Counted from the first letter of the stretch, positions 8,212-17,917 are shown. The stretch is 64,000 bases of DNA from Sphingobacterium lumbrici (GCF_006476045.1 NZ_SRZY01000027.1:124001-188000), one strand, 5' to 3'. Numbers and translations: made by a program. The notes: generated by a model not told the origin, from the letters alone.

Positions 8212-9471
8212 CTAATGTACACTATCTTTTACTTCGACCTTAGTTTGCTTATTCCTAAGTGCAAATAGCAATACTACCGCAAAACAGATCAATACAACAT
8301 AATACCCCAATTGCAGATTACCCGTAGTATCCGATATCAGTCCCAATACCGGAGGGATGATAGCTCCACCTACTATTGCCATAATAATAAGACTTGAAGC
8401 AGATTTGGTATCTGAACCGATGCCCTCAACACCAAAAGCAAAAATCGTCGGAAACATAATCGACATAAAGAACGCAATGCCGATCATCGCGTATAAGGTC
8501 ATAACCCCCGATCCGTAGATAACCACTACCGTCAACAAGATAGCTGAAGCGGCAAAAATTGACAACAACTTTGCCGGTGATATATAACGCATTAAAAATG
8601 TTCCGACAAAACGGCCAATCATAAAAGCGAGACCCGCGACACCAGCGTAATATTTGGCATTAGAGGGGGTTACGTGTGCAATTTCCGTTGCATACATGAC
8701 AATAAAGCTCAACACACTTACCTGTGCACCCACATAGAAAAATTGGGCTATGACTGCCGAACTCACGTTTTTATGTTTCAAAGCGTGAAAAAATCCCTTC
8801 TTTTGATCTGTTTCACTATCCTTTATATCCGGTAGCTTAGTAAAGAAAAATACACAAGCTACAATCAGAATGATGATTCCTAAAATCATATAAGGTCCTT
8901 TTACAGCGGACGTTTCAGCTTGAATATAAGCGATTTTTGCCTGCTCACTTAAAGCAGCTATTTTATCGGTGCTTAGTGGTTCTTCAGAAAGAATATAGTT
9001 ACCACCTATAATAGGGGCAATAAATGCGGCCAATCCGTTAAAAGATTGTGCAAAATTAAGTCGTTGTGTCGCTTTTGACGGATCTCCTAATACCGTTATA
9101 TATGGATTCGCTGCAGTCTCCAATATAGTAAGTCCGCAAGCAACGATAAATAAAGCGCCTAAGAAAAAGGGATAACTGATGGTATTGGCGGCAGGAACAA
9201 ATAAAAAACATCCAATCGCGAAAAGGATTAAACCAATTAGAATGCCCGTTTTATAGCCGTATTTCTTCATGATTAATCCAGCCGGGATAGCAAGTAAGAA
9301 GTAAGCGATGAATACAGAAGAATCTACCAACGAAGCTTGCAGCGTAGTGAGACTAAACGCATTTCTAAGATGAGGTATTAAAATGGGATCAAGATTATGA
9401 ATAAACCCCCAAAAGAAAAATAGCGATGTAATTAAAATGATCGCTAATGTATATTTTTTTTGTTGTGACAT
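8212..9471 (-). CDS. fucP: L-fucose:H+ symporter FucP
   Basis: A 12-helix major facilitator of the FucP/GlcP branch. The first helix carries the family signature FFFWGFIHNLDPILIPHL and the protein keeps the usual MKKYGYK loop between helices 2 and 3. The start chosen is the ATG at 9471 (MSQQKKYTLA), giving 419 residues. The frame stays open 24 codons further upstream to 9543, but that extension is an implausible leader. It is the first gene of the fucose transcription unit and diverges from the AraC regulator, with 135 bases between them. Confidence 0.9.
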   Translation of the reverse strand: MSQQKKYTLAIILITSLFFFWGFIHNLDPILIPHLRNAFSLTTLQASLVDSSVFIAYFLLAIPAGLIMKKYGYKTGILIGLILFAIGCFLFVPAANTISYPFFLGALFIVACGLTILETAANPYITVLGDPSKATQRLNFAQSFNGLAAFIAPIIGGNYILSEEPLSTDKIAALSEQAKIAYIQAETSAVKGPYMILGIIILIVACVFFFTKLPDIKDSETDQKKGFFHALKHKNVSSAVIAQFFYVGAQVSVLSFIVMYATEIAHVTPSNAKYYAGVAGLAFMIGRFVGTFLMRYISPAKLLSIFAASAILLTVVVIYGSGVMTLYAMIGIAFFMSIMFPTIFAFGVEGIGSDTKSASSLIIMAIVGGAIIPPVLGLISDTTGNLQLGYYVVLICFAVVLLFALRNKQTKVEVKDSVH

Positions 9472-9491
9472 ATAATAAGATGTATAATTGA

Positions 9492-9503
9492 TAATTCGAA
9501 TTA
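9492..9503. promoter_or_regulatory. Palindrome in the fucP/araC divergent promoter region
   Basis: TAATTCGAATTA is a perfect 12-bp palindrome in the 135-base spacer (9472-9606), 21 bases before the chosen fucP start. It is the obvious dyad in this spacer and a candidate operator, though AraC-family proteins more often bind direct repeats. No convincing -33/-7 pair was found here. Confidence 0.3.
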
Positions 9504-9606
9504 CGGAATAAATAACGAATAAAGTATTAATTATATTACCCATTTTATAAACGATATTACCATTATTTTATTTTAATTTGCAAACTATCTGAATATATAA
9601 TACAAA

Positions 9607-10473
9607 ATGCGGCTAAAACAACTAACCCCTCAAGGAAGCAGTTTTCAAAGCTTTCATGTACGGCATGATACCTATCCTAAGAATCATAATGTATGGCATT
9701 ATCATGAAGAATTAGAATTTATTCAGATCAGAAGGGGTTCTGGTACGCTCTTTATCGGAGATTGTATTCGAAAGTTTGAACCTGGAGATGTGGTTCTCAT
9801 CGGTCCCAATATCCCACATTACTGGTTTTTCGATCCAGAATACCTGGATGTTATTGAGCCTGTTGCTACTGACAATTGTGTGATACATTTCCAAAAGAGT
9901 TTTGCGGGCGAAGGGTTCTTTTATTTACCGGAAATGACCACCATTAAAGATTTGCTTATGGAAGCCAATAAAGGCTTATGGTACAAGTGCGATTCTACGG
10001 ATCCGCTAAACAAACTTTTTGAAGACATTTTAATCGCCGATAGCTTTGAGCAGTTGTTAATTCTATTACAGGCATTGCATATTTTCCATCATAAGAAAAA
10101 GTCGACACTGGTAAGTGATCACTATGCGATCTTAAATCATTCGAGCGATCATAAACGTATGAATGATGTCGTAGATTACATCCAGACCAATTTTAAGCAA
10201 CATATAGAATTAAGTGATCTGGCAAATTTGGCTGGCATGACAAACAATTCATTCTGCCGATATTTTAAACAAAAAACGGGTAAAACGCCATTAGAGTTTA
10301 TTACTGAACTTCGAATCGCCTCGGCCTGTAAATTCCTGTCGGATACCAGTACACCTCTAAAGGAAGTCTGTTTTGAATGCGGATATAATAATTATGTAAG
10401 CTTTCATAACGCTTTTAAAAGTATCACTGGACTAACACCGAAAAGCTATAAAATAAAAGCAAGACTTGTGTAG
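9607..10473 (+). CDS. AraC-family transcriptional regulator of the fucose cluster
   Basis: A 288-residue regulator. The N-terminal cupin domain (about 15-110) has the sugar-pocket pattern KNHNVWHYHEELEF and FEPGDVVLIGPNIPHYW. The C-terminal AraC DNA-binding domain (about 185-285) has two helix-turn-helix units: LSDLANLAGMTNNSFCRYFK and LKEVCFECGYNNYVSFHNAF, ending in TGLTPKSYK. It is divergent from fucP, so it probably activates the cluster when L-fucose or a pathway intermediate binds the cupin. The inducer is inferred from position only. Confidence 0.9.
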   Translation: MRLKQLTPQGSSFQSFHVRHDTYPKNHNVWHYHEELEFIQIRRGSGTLFIGDCIRKFEPGDVVLIGPNIPHYWFFDPEYLDVIEPVATDNCVIHFQKSFAGEGFFYLPEMTTIKDLLMEANKGLWYKCDSTDPLNKLFEDILIADSFEQLLILLQALHIFHHKKKSTLVSDHYAILNHSSDHKRMNDVVDYIQTNFKQHIELSDLANLAGMTNNSFCRYFKQKTGKTPLEFITELRIASACKFLSDTSTPLKEVCFECGYNNYVSFHNAFKSITGLTPKSYKIKARLV

Positions 10474-10508
10474 GTCCCCGGATTTTTATTTTATAGCTCT
10501 TTAAGTTA

Positions 10509-12797
10509 TTAATTGTCTTTACTTAGCGAAAAAGGCAAATCGGCTTTATTTACACCACGATTTTTATTCGGTACAGCGTCCATATCAAAAGATAATGTTG
10601 TTCCTTTTACCAATTCACTATGTTTAATGTAATTTTTGGTATAGTTCTTACCGTTCCATTTTAAATTTTTAATATAACGGTTGGTATCTGAGTTATTCTG
10701 AGTTTGAATATTTACTTTCTTACCGTTACTAAGATGAAGAGTTACCTTATCAAATATTGGAGATCCCAATATATATTCGTCTGTTGCAGGTGTAACAGGA
10801 TAAAAACCTATTGCAGAGAAAACATACCAAGCGGATGTTTGACCGTTATCTTCATCACCACAATATCCGTCTGGATTAGGTGAATACATACGATTTATGG
10901 TCTCGCGCAACCAATATTGCGCCTTCCAAGGAGCTCCAACATGGTTGTAGAGGTAGATCATGTGTTGAATAGGTTGATTTCCGTGGGCATACTGTCCCAT
11001 ATTTGCAATCTGCATCTCACGAATTTCGTGTATCGGAAATCCATAATAGGAATCATCAAAAATTGGTGGAATAGTAAATACGGAGTCTAATTTTATTTCC
11101 ATCGCCTGGTGGCCGCCCATTAATTTAGCAAGTCCTTCAAAATCCTGAAATACCGACCAACTGTAATGCCAGCTGTTTCCTTCGGTAAAAGCATCTCCCC
11201 ATTTAAAAGGATTAAACGGAGATTGGAACGCTCCATTTTTCTTTTTTCCGCGCATCAATCCTGTAGACGGATCAAATAACTTTTGATAATTATACGCTCT
11301 ACTCTTGTAGATTTGCTGATCCGATGCTGGTTTGTCCAACGCTTTTGCTAATTGATAGATGGTAAAATCATCGTAAGCATATTCTAGGCTTCTTGCTGTA
11401 TTTTCGTGGATACCCACATCGTATGGAACATATCCCAGTTCTTTATAATAGTCTGCTCCCGCCCTTCCTACTGCTGCTATTGGGCCTGCATAATTAGCTC
11501 CTTTTAATACAGCTTCGTATAACGTGCCAATTTCTTTCGAACGAATTCCTTTAATCCACGCATCAGCTACTACAGACGCAGAATTATTTCCGACCATTAT
11601 ATTTCTGTAGCCCGGGCTAGCCCATTCCGGAAGCCATCCGCCTTCTTTGTATACATTTGCCAAGCCATCTTGCATTTTTTCACTCATTTCAGGATACATA
11701 AGATTTAAGAATGGAAATAAACAACGGAATGTATCCCAAAAACCAGTATCTGTAAACATATAACCCGGTAATACTTCTCCATTATATGGCGAATAGTGTA
11801 TGACCTGTCCTGTGGCGTCTATTTCATAAAACATCCGAGGAAACAATAAAGAGCGGTATAGACAAGAGTAGAATGTACGCAGTTGATCTATAGATCCTCC
11901 CTGTACCTCTATCTTACTTAATTCCCGATTCCAAATATTTTCTCCCTCGGCAACGCATTCATCAAAATTTTTGCCACCCAACTCTTTCAAATTTAGGGAT
12001 GCCTGCTCCAGACTAATGAAAGAAGAAGCTACTTTAGCAATCAATTGCTCACCTGAATTAGCAATCTGAAAACGCACAAGTGCGCCTACATGGTCAGCTT
12101 TCACCAAATAGCGATCATCGATTAAAGTTGAATCTGCAAATGTCGCAATGTTGGCAAACGGACGGTCAAATTGCATGACAAAATAATTCTTAAAATTAGT
12201 TGGCACACCGCCGCTATTCTTTGTTGTATAACCAATGATTTTGTACTCCTTCGGAATAACTTCAATATAGGAACCTTTGTCAAAAGCGTCTATCAAGACA
12301 AAAGCCGAATCTGTTTTTGGAAATGTAAACCGAAAATAAGCCGCCCTTTCTGTGGGTGTAACTTCTACTTTGGTATCATAATCAGCGAGGTAAACGGAAT
12401 AATAATGTGGTTTGGCTACTTCTGCCTTATGCGAAAAATAGCTAGCCCGTTTATCTTGGTCAAATGTATTGTTGTTGACCATAGCCATAATAGAAAATTG
12501 GCCGTAGTCATTCATCCACGGAGAAGGTTGATGTGTCTGTTTAATACCCCGTATTTTTTCGGCTGTATATGTGTACATCCAACCATCACCCATTTTACCG
12601 GTCTGCGGACTCCAGAAATTCATCCCCCAAGGCATGGCTACCGCGGGATATGTATTTCCACTAGACAGAAAATAGGTAGATTGTGTACCTACAAGCGTAC
12701 TAACATAGGTTAACGGTTTATCAATTTTTTGTGCTTTTAGGTTAAGGATACATAATACCCCTACAATAGATAATGTAAAATACTTCAATATATTCAT
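10509..12797 (-). CDS. GH92 alpha-1,2-mannosidase, secreted
   Basis: A 762-residue calcium-dependent exo-alpha-mannosidase of family GH92. A signal peptide (1-22, ending LNLKAQ) is followed by the N-terminal beta-sandwich (about 25-270) and the (alpha/alpha)6 catalytic domain (about 290-760). Typical motifs are seen: TDTGFWDTFRCLFPF, GYVPYDVG and CGDEDNGQTSAWY. Known members trim alpha-mannosides of N-glycans or yeast mannan. It converges on the AraC gene and follows the quinone reductase and barrel genes, with no SusCD pair. Near the fucosidase cluster it suggests use of fucosylated host- or plant-type N-glycans, but co-regulation is not shown. Confidence 0.92.
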   Translation of the reverse strand: MNILKYFTLSIVGVLCILNLKAQKIDKPLTYVSTLVGTQSTYFLSSGNTYPAVAMPWGMNFWSPQTGKMGDGWMYTYTAEKIRGIKQTHQPSPWMNDYGQFSIMAMVNNNTFDQDKRASYFSHKAEVAKPHYYSVYLADYDTKVEVTPTERAAYFRFTFPKTDSAFVLIDAFDKGSYIEVIPKEYKIIGYTTKNSGGVPTNFKNYFVMQFDRPFANIATFADSTLIDDRYLVKADHVGALVRFQIANSGEQLIAKVASSFISLEQASLNLKELGGKNFDECVAEGENIWNRELSKIEVQGGSIDQLRTFYSCLYRSLLFPRMFYEIDATGQVIHYSPYNGEVLPGYMFTDTGFWDTFRCLFPFLNLMYPEMSEKMQDGLANVYKEGGWLPEWASPGYRNIMVGNNSASVVADAWIKGIRSKEIGTLYEAVLKGANYAGPIAAVGRAGADYYKELGYVPYDVGIHENTARSLEYAYDDFTIYQLAKALDKPASDQQIYKSRAYNYQKLFDPSTGLMRGKKKNGAFQSPFNPFKWGDAFTEGNSWHYSWSVFQDFEGLAKLMGGHQAMEIKLDSVFTIPPIFDDSYYGFPIHEIREMQIANMGQYAHGNQPIQHMIYLYNHVGAPWKAQYWLRETINRMYSPNPDGYCGDEDNGQTSAWYVFSAIGFYPVTPATDEYILGSPIFDKVTLHLSNGKKVNIQTQNNSDTNRYIKNLKWNGKNYTKNYIKHSELVKGTTLSFDMDAVPNKNRGVNKADLPFSLSKDN

Positions 12798-12852
12798 AAG
12801 TATATAGGCTTATTCTTAGCCCGAAGATAAGGAATAAATATGTTAGCTAAAA

Positions 12853-13830
12853 CTATTTAGCCTTAAAATTTAAAACAATTTTCCCCATAAAGTCTCCGTC
12901 TTCCATTAGCTGATGCGCTTTAACGACTTCTTCCAGAGGAAAAACTGCGTAAACATTCGTTTTGAATTTACCCTCTTCCAATAACGGAATGACGTTTTTT
13001 TCAATTTCCCGAGCCAGCTCGGCCTTAAAGTTCTCATCACGTGCACGAAGTGTACTGCCGGTTAGGCAGATCCTCTTCTGCATTAATTTTAACAAATTCA
13101 TTTCAACCTTCGCTCCCTTCATCGCATTGATATACACCAAGGTTCCATCACTTTCTAGAAGATCAAAATTCTTGGCAAAATAATCACCACCTATACTATC
13201 TAGAATTATATTGATTTTTTCGTTATACCAGACTTTTTCATAATCATTGTTATGATAGTTTACAAAATCAAACGCCCCCAACTCTTTTGTAAAAGCACCT
13301 TTTTCTTCAGATCCAACTGTTGTATATACTTTTGCACCAAATAGACACGCCAACTGTATGGCTGTAGTTCCTATACCACCTGATCCACCATGAATCAATA
13401 AGCGATCTCCATATTTTAATTTGCCTCTTTGAAAAACATTGTGCCATACGGTAAAAACCGTTTCGGGCAAGCTTGCTGCTTCCACGAAACTAAGATTTTT
13501 TGGTATCAGAATACAGCTCCCAATGTGAACGGCTGTATATTCAGCATATCCTCCGCCACTTAGCAAAGCCATTACTGCATCTCCTATTCGCGATCCGTCT
13601 ACCCCTTTCCCAACAGCTACTATTTTACCTGCTACTTCCAATCCGGGGATGTCTTGAGCTGCTCCAGCCGGGGCAGGGTAATTTCCTTTACGTTGGAAGA
13701 TATCAGGACGGTTAATTCCTGCCGCATATACCTCTATTAACACATATCCTACTTTTAGCTTTGGAATATCACGTTGCTCAATTTTTAAAACTTCAGGTTT
13801 GCCAAATTCACTTATTACTACTGCCTTCAT
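12853..13830 (-). CDS. NADPH:quinone oxidoreductase, zinc-independent MDR family
   Basis: A 325-residue medium-chain reductase of the QOR/PIG3 type. It has the N-terminal GroES-like domain and a Rossmann domain with the nucleotide motif HGGSGGIGTTAIQLA (about 150) and the family segment EAASLPETVFTVW. No zinc-binding cysteine cluster is present. It probably reduces quinones or enones with NADPH in the cytoplasm. The ATG at 13830 is chosen (MKAVVISEFGKPEVL); a GTG one codon upstream is less likely. This ATG overlaps the TGA of the barrel gene upstream (TGATG), which implies translational coupling of two proteins from different compartments. Confidence 0.87.
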   Translation of the reverse strand: MKAVVISEFGKPEVLKIEQRDIPKLKVGYVLIEVYAAGINRPDIFQRKGNYPAPAGAAQDIPGLEVAGKIVAVGKGVDGSRIGDAVMALLSGGGYAEYTAVHIGSCILIPKNLSFVEAASLPETVFTVWHNVFQRGKLKYGDRLLIHGGSGGIGTTAIQLACLFGAKVYTTVGSEEKGAFTKELGAFDFVNYHNNDYEKVWYNEKINIILDSIGGDYFAKNFDLLESDGTLVYINAMKGAKVEMNLLKLMQKRICLTGSTLRARDENFKAELAREIEKNVIPLLEEGKFKTNVYAVFPLEEVVKAHQLMEDGDFMGKIVLNFKAK

Positions 13831-16580
13831 CACTTCTTTTTTGGGTATTTTTGTAAACGCATATTCAGCGAAAGCATGAAATATCTACCTAACCTGTTGT
13901 TACGTGCTTCGTAGACATCATTTCCAATATACTCAGAAGTAAACCCCATACTTTTATTCTGGTCAAATAAATCAAACCCTTGAATGCGTATTAATGCCAA
14001 ATTATTTGGTAAAAAGGTGAATTCTACAAATCCATTCATTATCGTCGGATTAATGTTCATGAATGTACTTGTATATCCGTCATTGAACCGTTGAGACATT
14101 TCCATTCCTAACGAAATATGATCGTTAAAATATCCCTTTGCTCCTAAGCCTATCAAAAAGCTCTGTGCGTTGATTTTGGTACGGAAAGGAATATCATATT
14201 GTGCGTTATTAAGCATGTAATTTGCATTTATAACAGATTCAACATAATCAGACCATTGATAACGAACCTGTAATGCCTGATTGAAAAACAGCTGTCTTGT
14301 TGTTCTCTTTCTGTCGTCAATAAAAGAAAGATGGTTATAATAGTCCGTATTACCTGTTAAATCTAACTGCACGTCATCACTGAATAGAGGGGTATTAAAT
14401 ATATAGTACCACCGCATATCGTAATATCCTCCCGTATTCTTGAATGTGGTTTCCTGTATCGTTGAGTTATCGATAGACCGCTTATCGCTGACAATCTTAT
14501 TGAGTGCAATGTTATACGCAAAGTTAGATTCTAGATATCGACCTGTAGACGCCGTTGTTTTGCGAAATGTAGTAGAAATACGGTGCAAAAACTCAGCTTT
14601 TAATTCCGGATTACCAACGACAATATTCCGCGAATTGGTATTATCAGTGACTGGAATAATTTGATAAAAATTGGGTTGATTATTTTTCCCTTTATAATCG
14701 ATTTGCCAATCCATTTCATTACTGAACCGATAAATAATATTTGTAGAAGGGATCAAATTCACATTCTCATATTTGTATTCGACTTCTTCACGAGGTAATC
14801 TACCCTGCAATAGCAATGGTTGTACTGCAAAGCCAACATTTAATTTAAACTTATTATTTGGGATGAATTGATAATTTAAGCTAGTTCGATTACTTCTAAA
14901 AAAATAATTATAATCTACTGTTAATGAGTCAATATAGTTTACTGAATTCGATGGATTATTTATTAATTTATCTTCGACAAGACGAATCGCATTGATCTGC
15001 GTTATATCGAAGGAGTAACTAAATTCAAACAAACTTTTCGCAAAGAATGGTTCGACAAATCGTATTTCTGCCTTTGAACTACTGGTAATATTTTTAATAT
15101 TAATAAATTGATTTTGTAAAAACTCTGTATTGATTGGTGTATTATCGGATAAATCATACGCTTGGTAATATTCTCTGGCCACTTCCTTTCTGCTATTATC
15201 ATTCGAACTCAAGTGCAGATTTCCGATCAGTTTACGTCCTTTTTTATTAAAGTATTTAGAATATAACATTTCCAGTTCTCCATTTGGATTAGCCTGTGTT
15301 GTCGAATCTTGATACGTACCTAAGTTTTTCGAATCATAATTCCGCAGTTCAGTATCCTTTGTATTCGTAGCTATTTGTTTGTTAAACAATAGATTTCCCC
15401 CAACTTTCAGTGCATCTCTATTTTTGAATTTTGTTTCCATATCGAATTTAATCCGATGATTGAGGTCTATGGTATTGATCGAATAGTCTTCCTTTCGTTT
15501 AATGGTATTATCAATATAGGTAGATGTAAGCTCAGAAAAACCTTCGGTAGAATTTTCTTGACGAATAAAGCTATACGAGGCGTTTAAGTTGGTGTTATTT
15601 CCTATTTTTCGAGATACATTTATTCCCATGGAACTGACATTATTAAGACCGTCTGTCGGATCAGAATAATCTCCAATTTCCAGTAAAGATCGATCTCTTT
15701 CCCCCCCTGTTAATGAACCGAAAGAAAAAAGATTTGTATTGGTATTATTAATCGATCCAATGATGGAAACTTCTTCTCCATCGTTAAACTTATTCATACC
15801 AAAACTACCAATATAGCGCTCATTTGTTCCTCCACCAACGGTAAATTGTCCAAAATATATTTTTTTACGATCTTCTTTTAAGGTTATATTGATTATTTTT
15901 TCCGTATCGCCATCCTTCATTCCGGTTTGTTGGGCATCATTACCGTAAAAGTCTATTACCTGAATATTTTGAACGAAATCTGCAGGCAGATTGCGTGTAG
16001 CTGTAAGAACATCACCTCCAAAAAAAGGTCTGCTGTCCACTTCTATTCGATTTATAATCTTGCCATTGAAATATACCGAACCATCTCTTCCTACCTGAAA
16101 CCCAGCCAAACCTTTTAACGCTTCTTCCAATAATGCTCCTTTTCTAAACTTGTAGGCACTAAAGTTAAATTGAGTTGTATCTTGTTTAAACACAATGGGT
16201 ATAACCTTTACTATATTAATATCCTTAATCAAGAAACTGGAAGGTATTAACGTTATCTTAGGTAATAATATTATACTGCTGGCCTCGATAGAAAATAGTG
16301 ATTTACTGACCATTTGATACCCCAACATACTATACGTAATGTACAAATTATTACCCTTTATATTTTTGAATCTGTATTGCCCTTTTTCATCCGTCATCTG
16401 AGTGATGGTATCTAGGGCAGTAGTAAGCCTTACACTTACAGATTTTAGCGGTGTACCCGTGCTGTCTACTACAGTGCCATAGAAGGTCTTGTTAGCAGAC
16501 TGAGCGAATCCACTATTAGTAGTCAATAGACCAGTAATTGTTAACAAGAAACACGCTATTTTTTGATGGAGCAAGTGCAC
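13830..16580 (-). CDS. Outer-membrane beta-barrel protein with carboxypeptidase-regulatory domain (TonB-receptor-like)
   Basis: A 916-residue outer-membrane protein. A signal peptide (about 1-26) precedes a CarboxypepD_reg-like Ig domain (about 33-115, starting FYGTVVDSTGTPL), a plug-like region with FQVGRDGSVYFNGK and DSRPFFGGD, and a long barrel to the C-terminus. This is the Bacteroidota outer-membrane family related to TonB receptors, and there is no SusD partner. Translation appears to start at GTG (16580), as no in-frame ATG precedes the signal peptide. Its stop overlaps the start of the quinone reductase gene. Ligand unknown. Confidence 0.85.
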   Translation of the reverse strand: MHLLHQKIACFLLTITGLLTTNSGFAQSANKTFYGTVVDSTGTPLKSVSVRLTTALDTITQMTDEKGQYRFKNIKGNNLYITYSMLGYQMVSKSLFSIEASSIILLPKITLIPSSFLIKDINIVKVIPIVFKQDTTQFNFSAYKFRKGALLEEALKGLAGFQVGRDGSVYFNGKIINRIEVDSRPFFGGDVLTATRNLPADFVQNIQVIDFYGNDAQQTGMKDGDTEKIINITLKEDRKKIYFGQFTVGGGTNERYIGSFGMNKFNDGEEVSIIGSINNTNTNLFSFGSLTGGERDRSLLEIGDYSDPTDGLNNVSSMGINVSRKIGNNTNLNASYSFIRQENSTEGFSELTSTYIDNTIKRKEDYSINTIDLNHRIKFDMETKFKNRDALKVGGNLLFNKQIATNTKDTELRNYDSKNLGTYQDSTTQANPNGELEMLYSKYFNKKGRKLIGNLHLSSNDNSRKEVAREYYQAYDLSDNTPINTEFLQNQFINIKNITSSSKAEIRFVEPFFAKSLFEFSYSFDITQINAIRLVEDKLINNPSNSVNYIDSLTVDYNYFFRSNRTSLNYQFIPNNKFKLNVGFAVQPLLLQGRLPREEVEYKYENVNLIPSTNIIYRFSNEMDWQIDYKGKNNQPNFYQIIPVTDNTNSRNIVVGNPELKAEFLHRISTTFRKTTASTGRYLESNFAYNIALNKIVSDKRSIDNSTIQETTFKNTGGYYDMRWYYIFNTPLFSDDVQLDLTGNTDYYNHLSFIDDRKRTTRQLFFNQALQVRYQWSDYVESVINANYMLNNAQYDIPFRTKINAQSFLIGLGAKGYFNDHISLGMEMSQRFNDGYTSTFMNINPTIMNGFVEFTFLPNNLALIRIQGFDLFDQNKSMGFTSEYIGNDVYEARNNRLGRYFMLSLNMRLQKYPKKK

Positions 16581-16675
16581 TTCAATATTTAAATTTTCTA
16601 ATTAGTTCAATATACAAAATATTATCATTTAGTATCGTATTACAATAACGATAATTAAAAAAATATGGTATATAA

Positions 16676-16712
16676 AAAAAACGGGTTATTAATTATAATA
16701 ACCCGTTTTTTT
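16676..16712 (-). terminator. Terminator of the ferritin gene
   Basis: GGGTTATTA-ATTA-TAATAACCC, extended by A and T runs to a stem of about 14 bp, lies 17 bases past the ferritin stop. Both strands end in T-runs. Confidence 0.9.
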
Positions 16713-16728
16713 ATTTTTTATTTAACGA

Positions 16729-17256
16729 TTATTCGCCATCAAAAACTACTTTTGCCAAATGTCTGTCGATTTCCCAACGACCTGTTCCCTCTTCTCCGAT
16801 CACATCAAACAACTCTAAGATACGACGAGCCACATACTCTTCTTCTACCTGCTCTTCTAAGAACCACTGCACAAAATTAAATGTTACGTAATCTTTTGAT
16901 TTGACACATTGATCTGCAATATTGTTAAACTGTTCCGTTACAAACATCTCTTGTTCTAACGTTTGCTCGAAAATACCGCGGAAAGATTCAAAGTCAACAG
17001 GAATATTTGTTATTTCCGGTGAAATCGACCTTCCTCCCCGATTACTTACATAATTAAATAACTTCAGCATGTGTGCACGTTCTTCGTCTGATTGTTTTGC
17101 AAAGAATCTGGATGCATTATCTAGTCCTTGATCATCACACCAAGCTGACATAGCTAAATATAATGCAGAGGAATGTGCTTCTACCTTAATTTGAGCATTT
17201 AATATAGTTTCAATATTTTCAGATAACGATGATTTTAATTTTAATAAGTCTTTCAT
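16729..17256 (-). CDS. Ferritin
   Basis: A 175-residue non-haem ferritin that oxidises Fe(II) and stores iron in a 24-mer shell. The ferroxidase-site pattern is visible: an early Glu in QIKVEAHSSALYLAM, the ERAHMLKLFNYV helix, and the late QWFLEEQVEEE segment. Length and four-helix layout match bacterial FtnA-type proteins. It is monocistronic, with a strong terminator behind it and a 174-base upstream region that holds an inverted repeat at 17288-17310. Iron or redox control is likely for the family but not shown. Confidence 0.95.
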   Translation of the reverse strand: MKDLLKLKSSLSENIETILNAQIKVEAHSSALYLAMSAWCDDQGLDNASRFFAKQSDEERAHMLKLFNYVSNRGGRSISPEITNIPVDFESFRGIFEQTLEQEMFVTEQFNNIADQCVKSKDYVTFNFVQWFLEEQVEEEYVARRILELFDVIGEEGTGRWEIDRHLAKVVFDGE

Positions 17257-17287
17257 ATACCCTATACTTTAAACATTCATTTATAAT

Positions 17288-17310
17288 AACAATAATATTC
17301 TAGTATTGTT
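17288..17310. promoter_or_regulatory. Inverted repeat upstream of ferritin
   Basis: AACAATA - 9 bases - TATTGTT, 32 bases before the ferritin ATG. On the minus strand a TTTG lies just upstream of it (rc of CAAA near 17315) and a TATTATTG, one base off the TAnnTTTG -7 consensus, overlaps its far arm. It could be an operator over the promoter; no regulator is identified. Confidence 0.3.
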
Positions 17311-17430
17311 TATACAAATGTAAGCTATAAGTCTCATCATGGTACTAAATAATCGTAATACAAATTCAGTCTAAATTAAGAACCAAGAGACGTAACTTAT
17401 TTAGAATCAATACAATTATAAAGAAAGGAA

Positions 17431-17799
17431 TTAAGCAACAATTGCGCTGTAATGACCGTGTCTTAGCGCCTGTTTGATGGAGCGATTTAGTTCAAGCATA
17501 AATTTAGCACCAGCAAGTATCTCCCTAAGATTTAGGATGTCTTGAGGCGAAAGAATGAAACAACGTTCGGTACGAAAAGGCATCACTATTTCAAAATCTG
17601 AGGAACGAGAAGAGTCATTAAGCATCGCTTCGATATCAATGGAATCTATCCTTTTCTTAAACATAAAAAAGTCTCCAACTTTAAAAGCAGTTGTTGTTCC
17701 ATTAAAGTCTAACCAATAACAATTTTTGCGACTACATTGGTAAACAGCCCCATGTTCAGTTTTAAAAACTTCTTCTACATTTGCTAATGGACAGATCAT
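17431..17799 (-). CDS. Conserved small protein of unknown function (resembles DUF6686)
   Basis: A 122-residue soluble protein. The N-terminal half has Cys3, Cys22 and Cys27 in an arrangement (VYQCSRKNCYWLDFNG) that looks like a small beta-rich or metal-binding unit. The C-terminal half is helical (ILNLREILAGAKFMLELN). It resembles a Bacteroidota-specific family of unknown function annotated DUF6686. It stands alone between ferritin and the hpf/xer unit. No function can be assigned. Confidence 0.75.
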   Translation of the reverse strand: MICPLANVEEVFKTEHGAVYQCSRKNCYWLDFNGTTTAFKVGDFFMFKKRIDSIDIEAMLNDSSRSSDFEIVMPFRTERCFILSPQDILNLREILAGAKFMLELNRSIKQALRHGHYSAIVA

Positions 17800-17888
17800 C
17801 TTATAAATTCTTTTTATATCAGATTGAAATATTCTATTCGTATCACAAAAGTAAAACTTATTAAGAATTAATCCAAATAAATGACAAA

Positions 17889-17917
17889 AAAAACGGTCTA
17901 AAATATAGACCGTTTCA
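17889..17917 (-). terminator. Terminator of the xer-hpf operon
   Basis: AAACGGTCTA-AAATA-TAGACCGTTT; on the minus strand the stem is followed by eight Ts. It lies 27 bases past the hpf stop. Confidence 0.9.
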
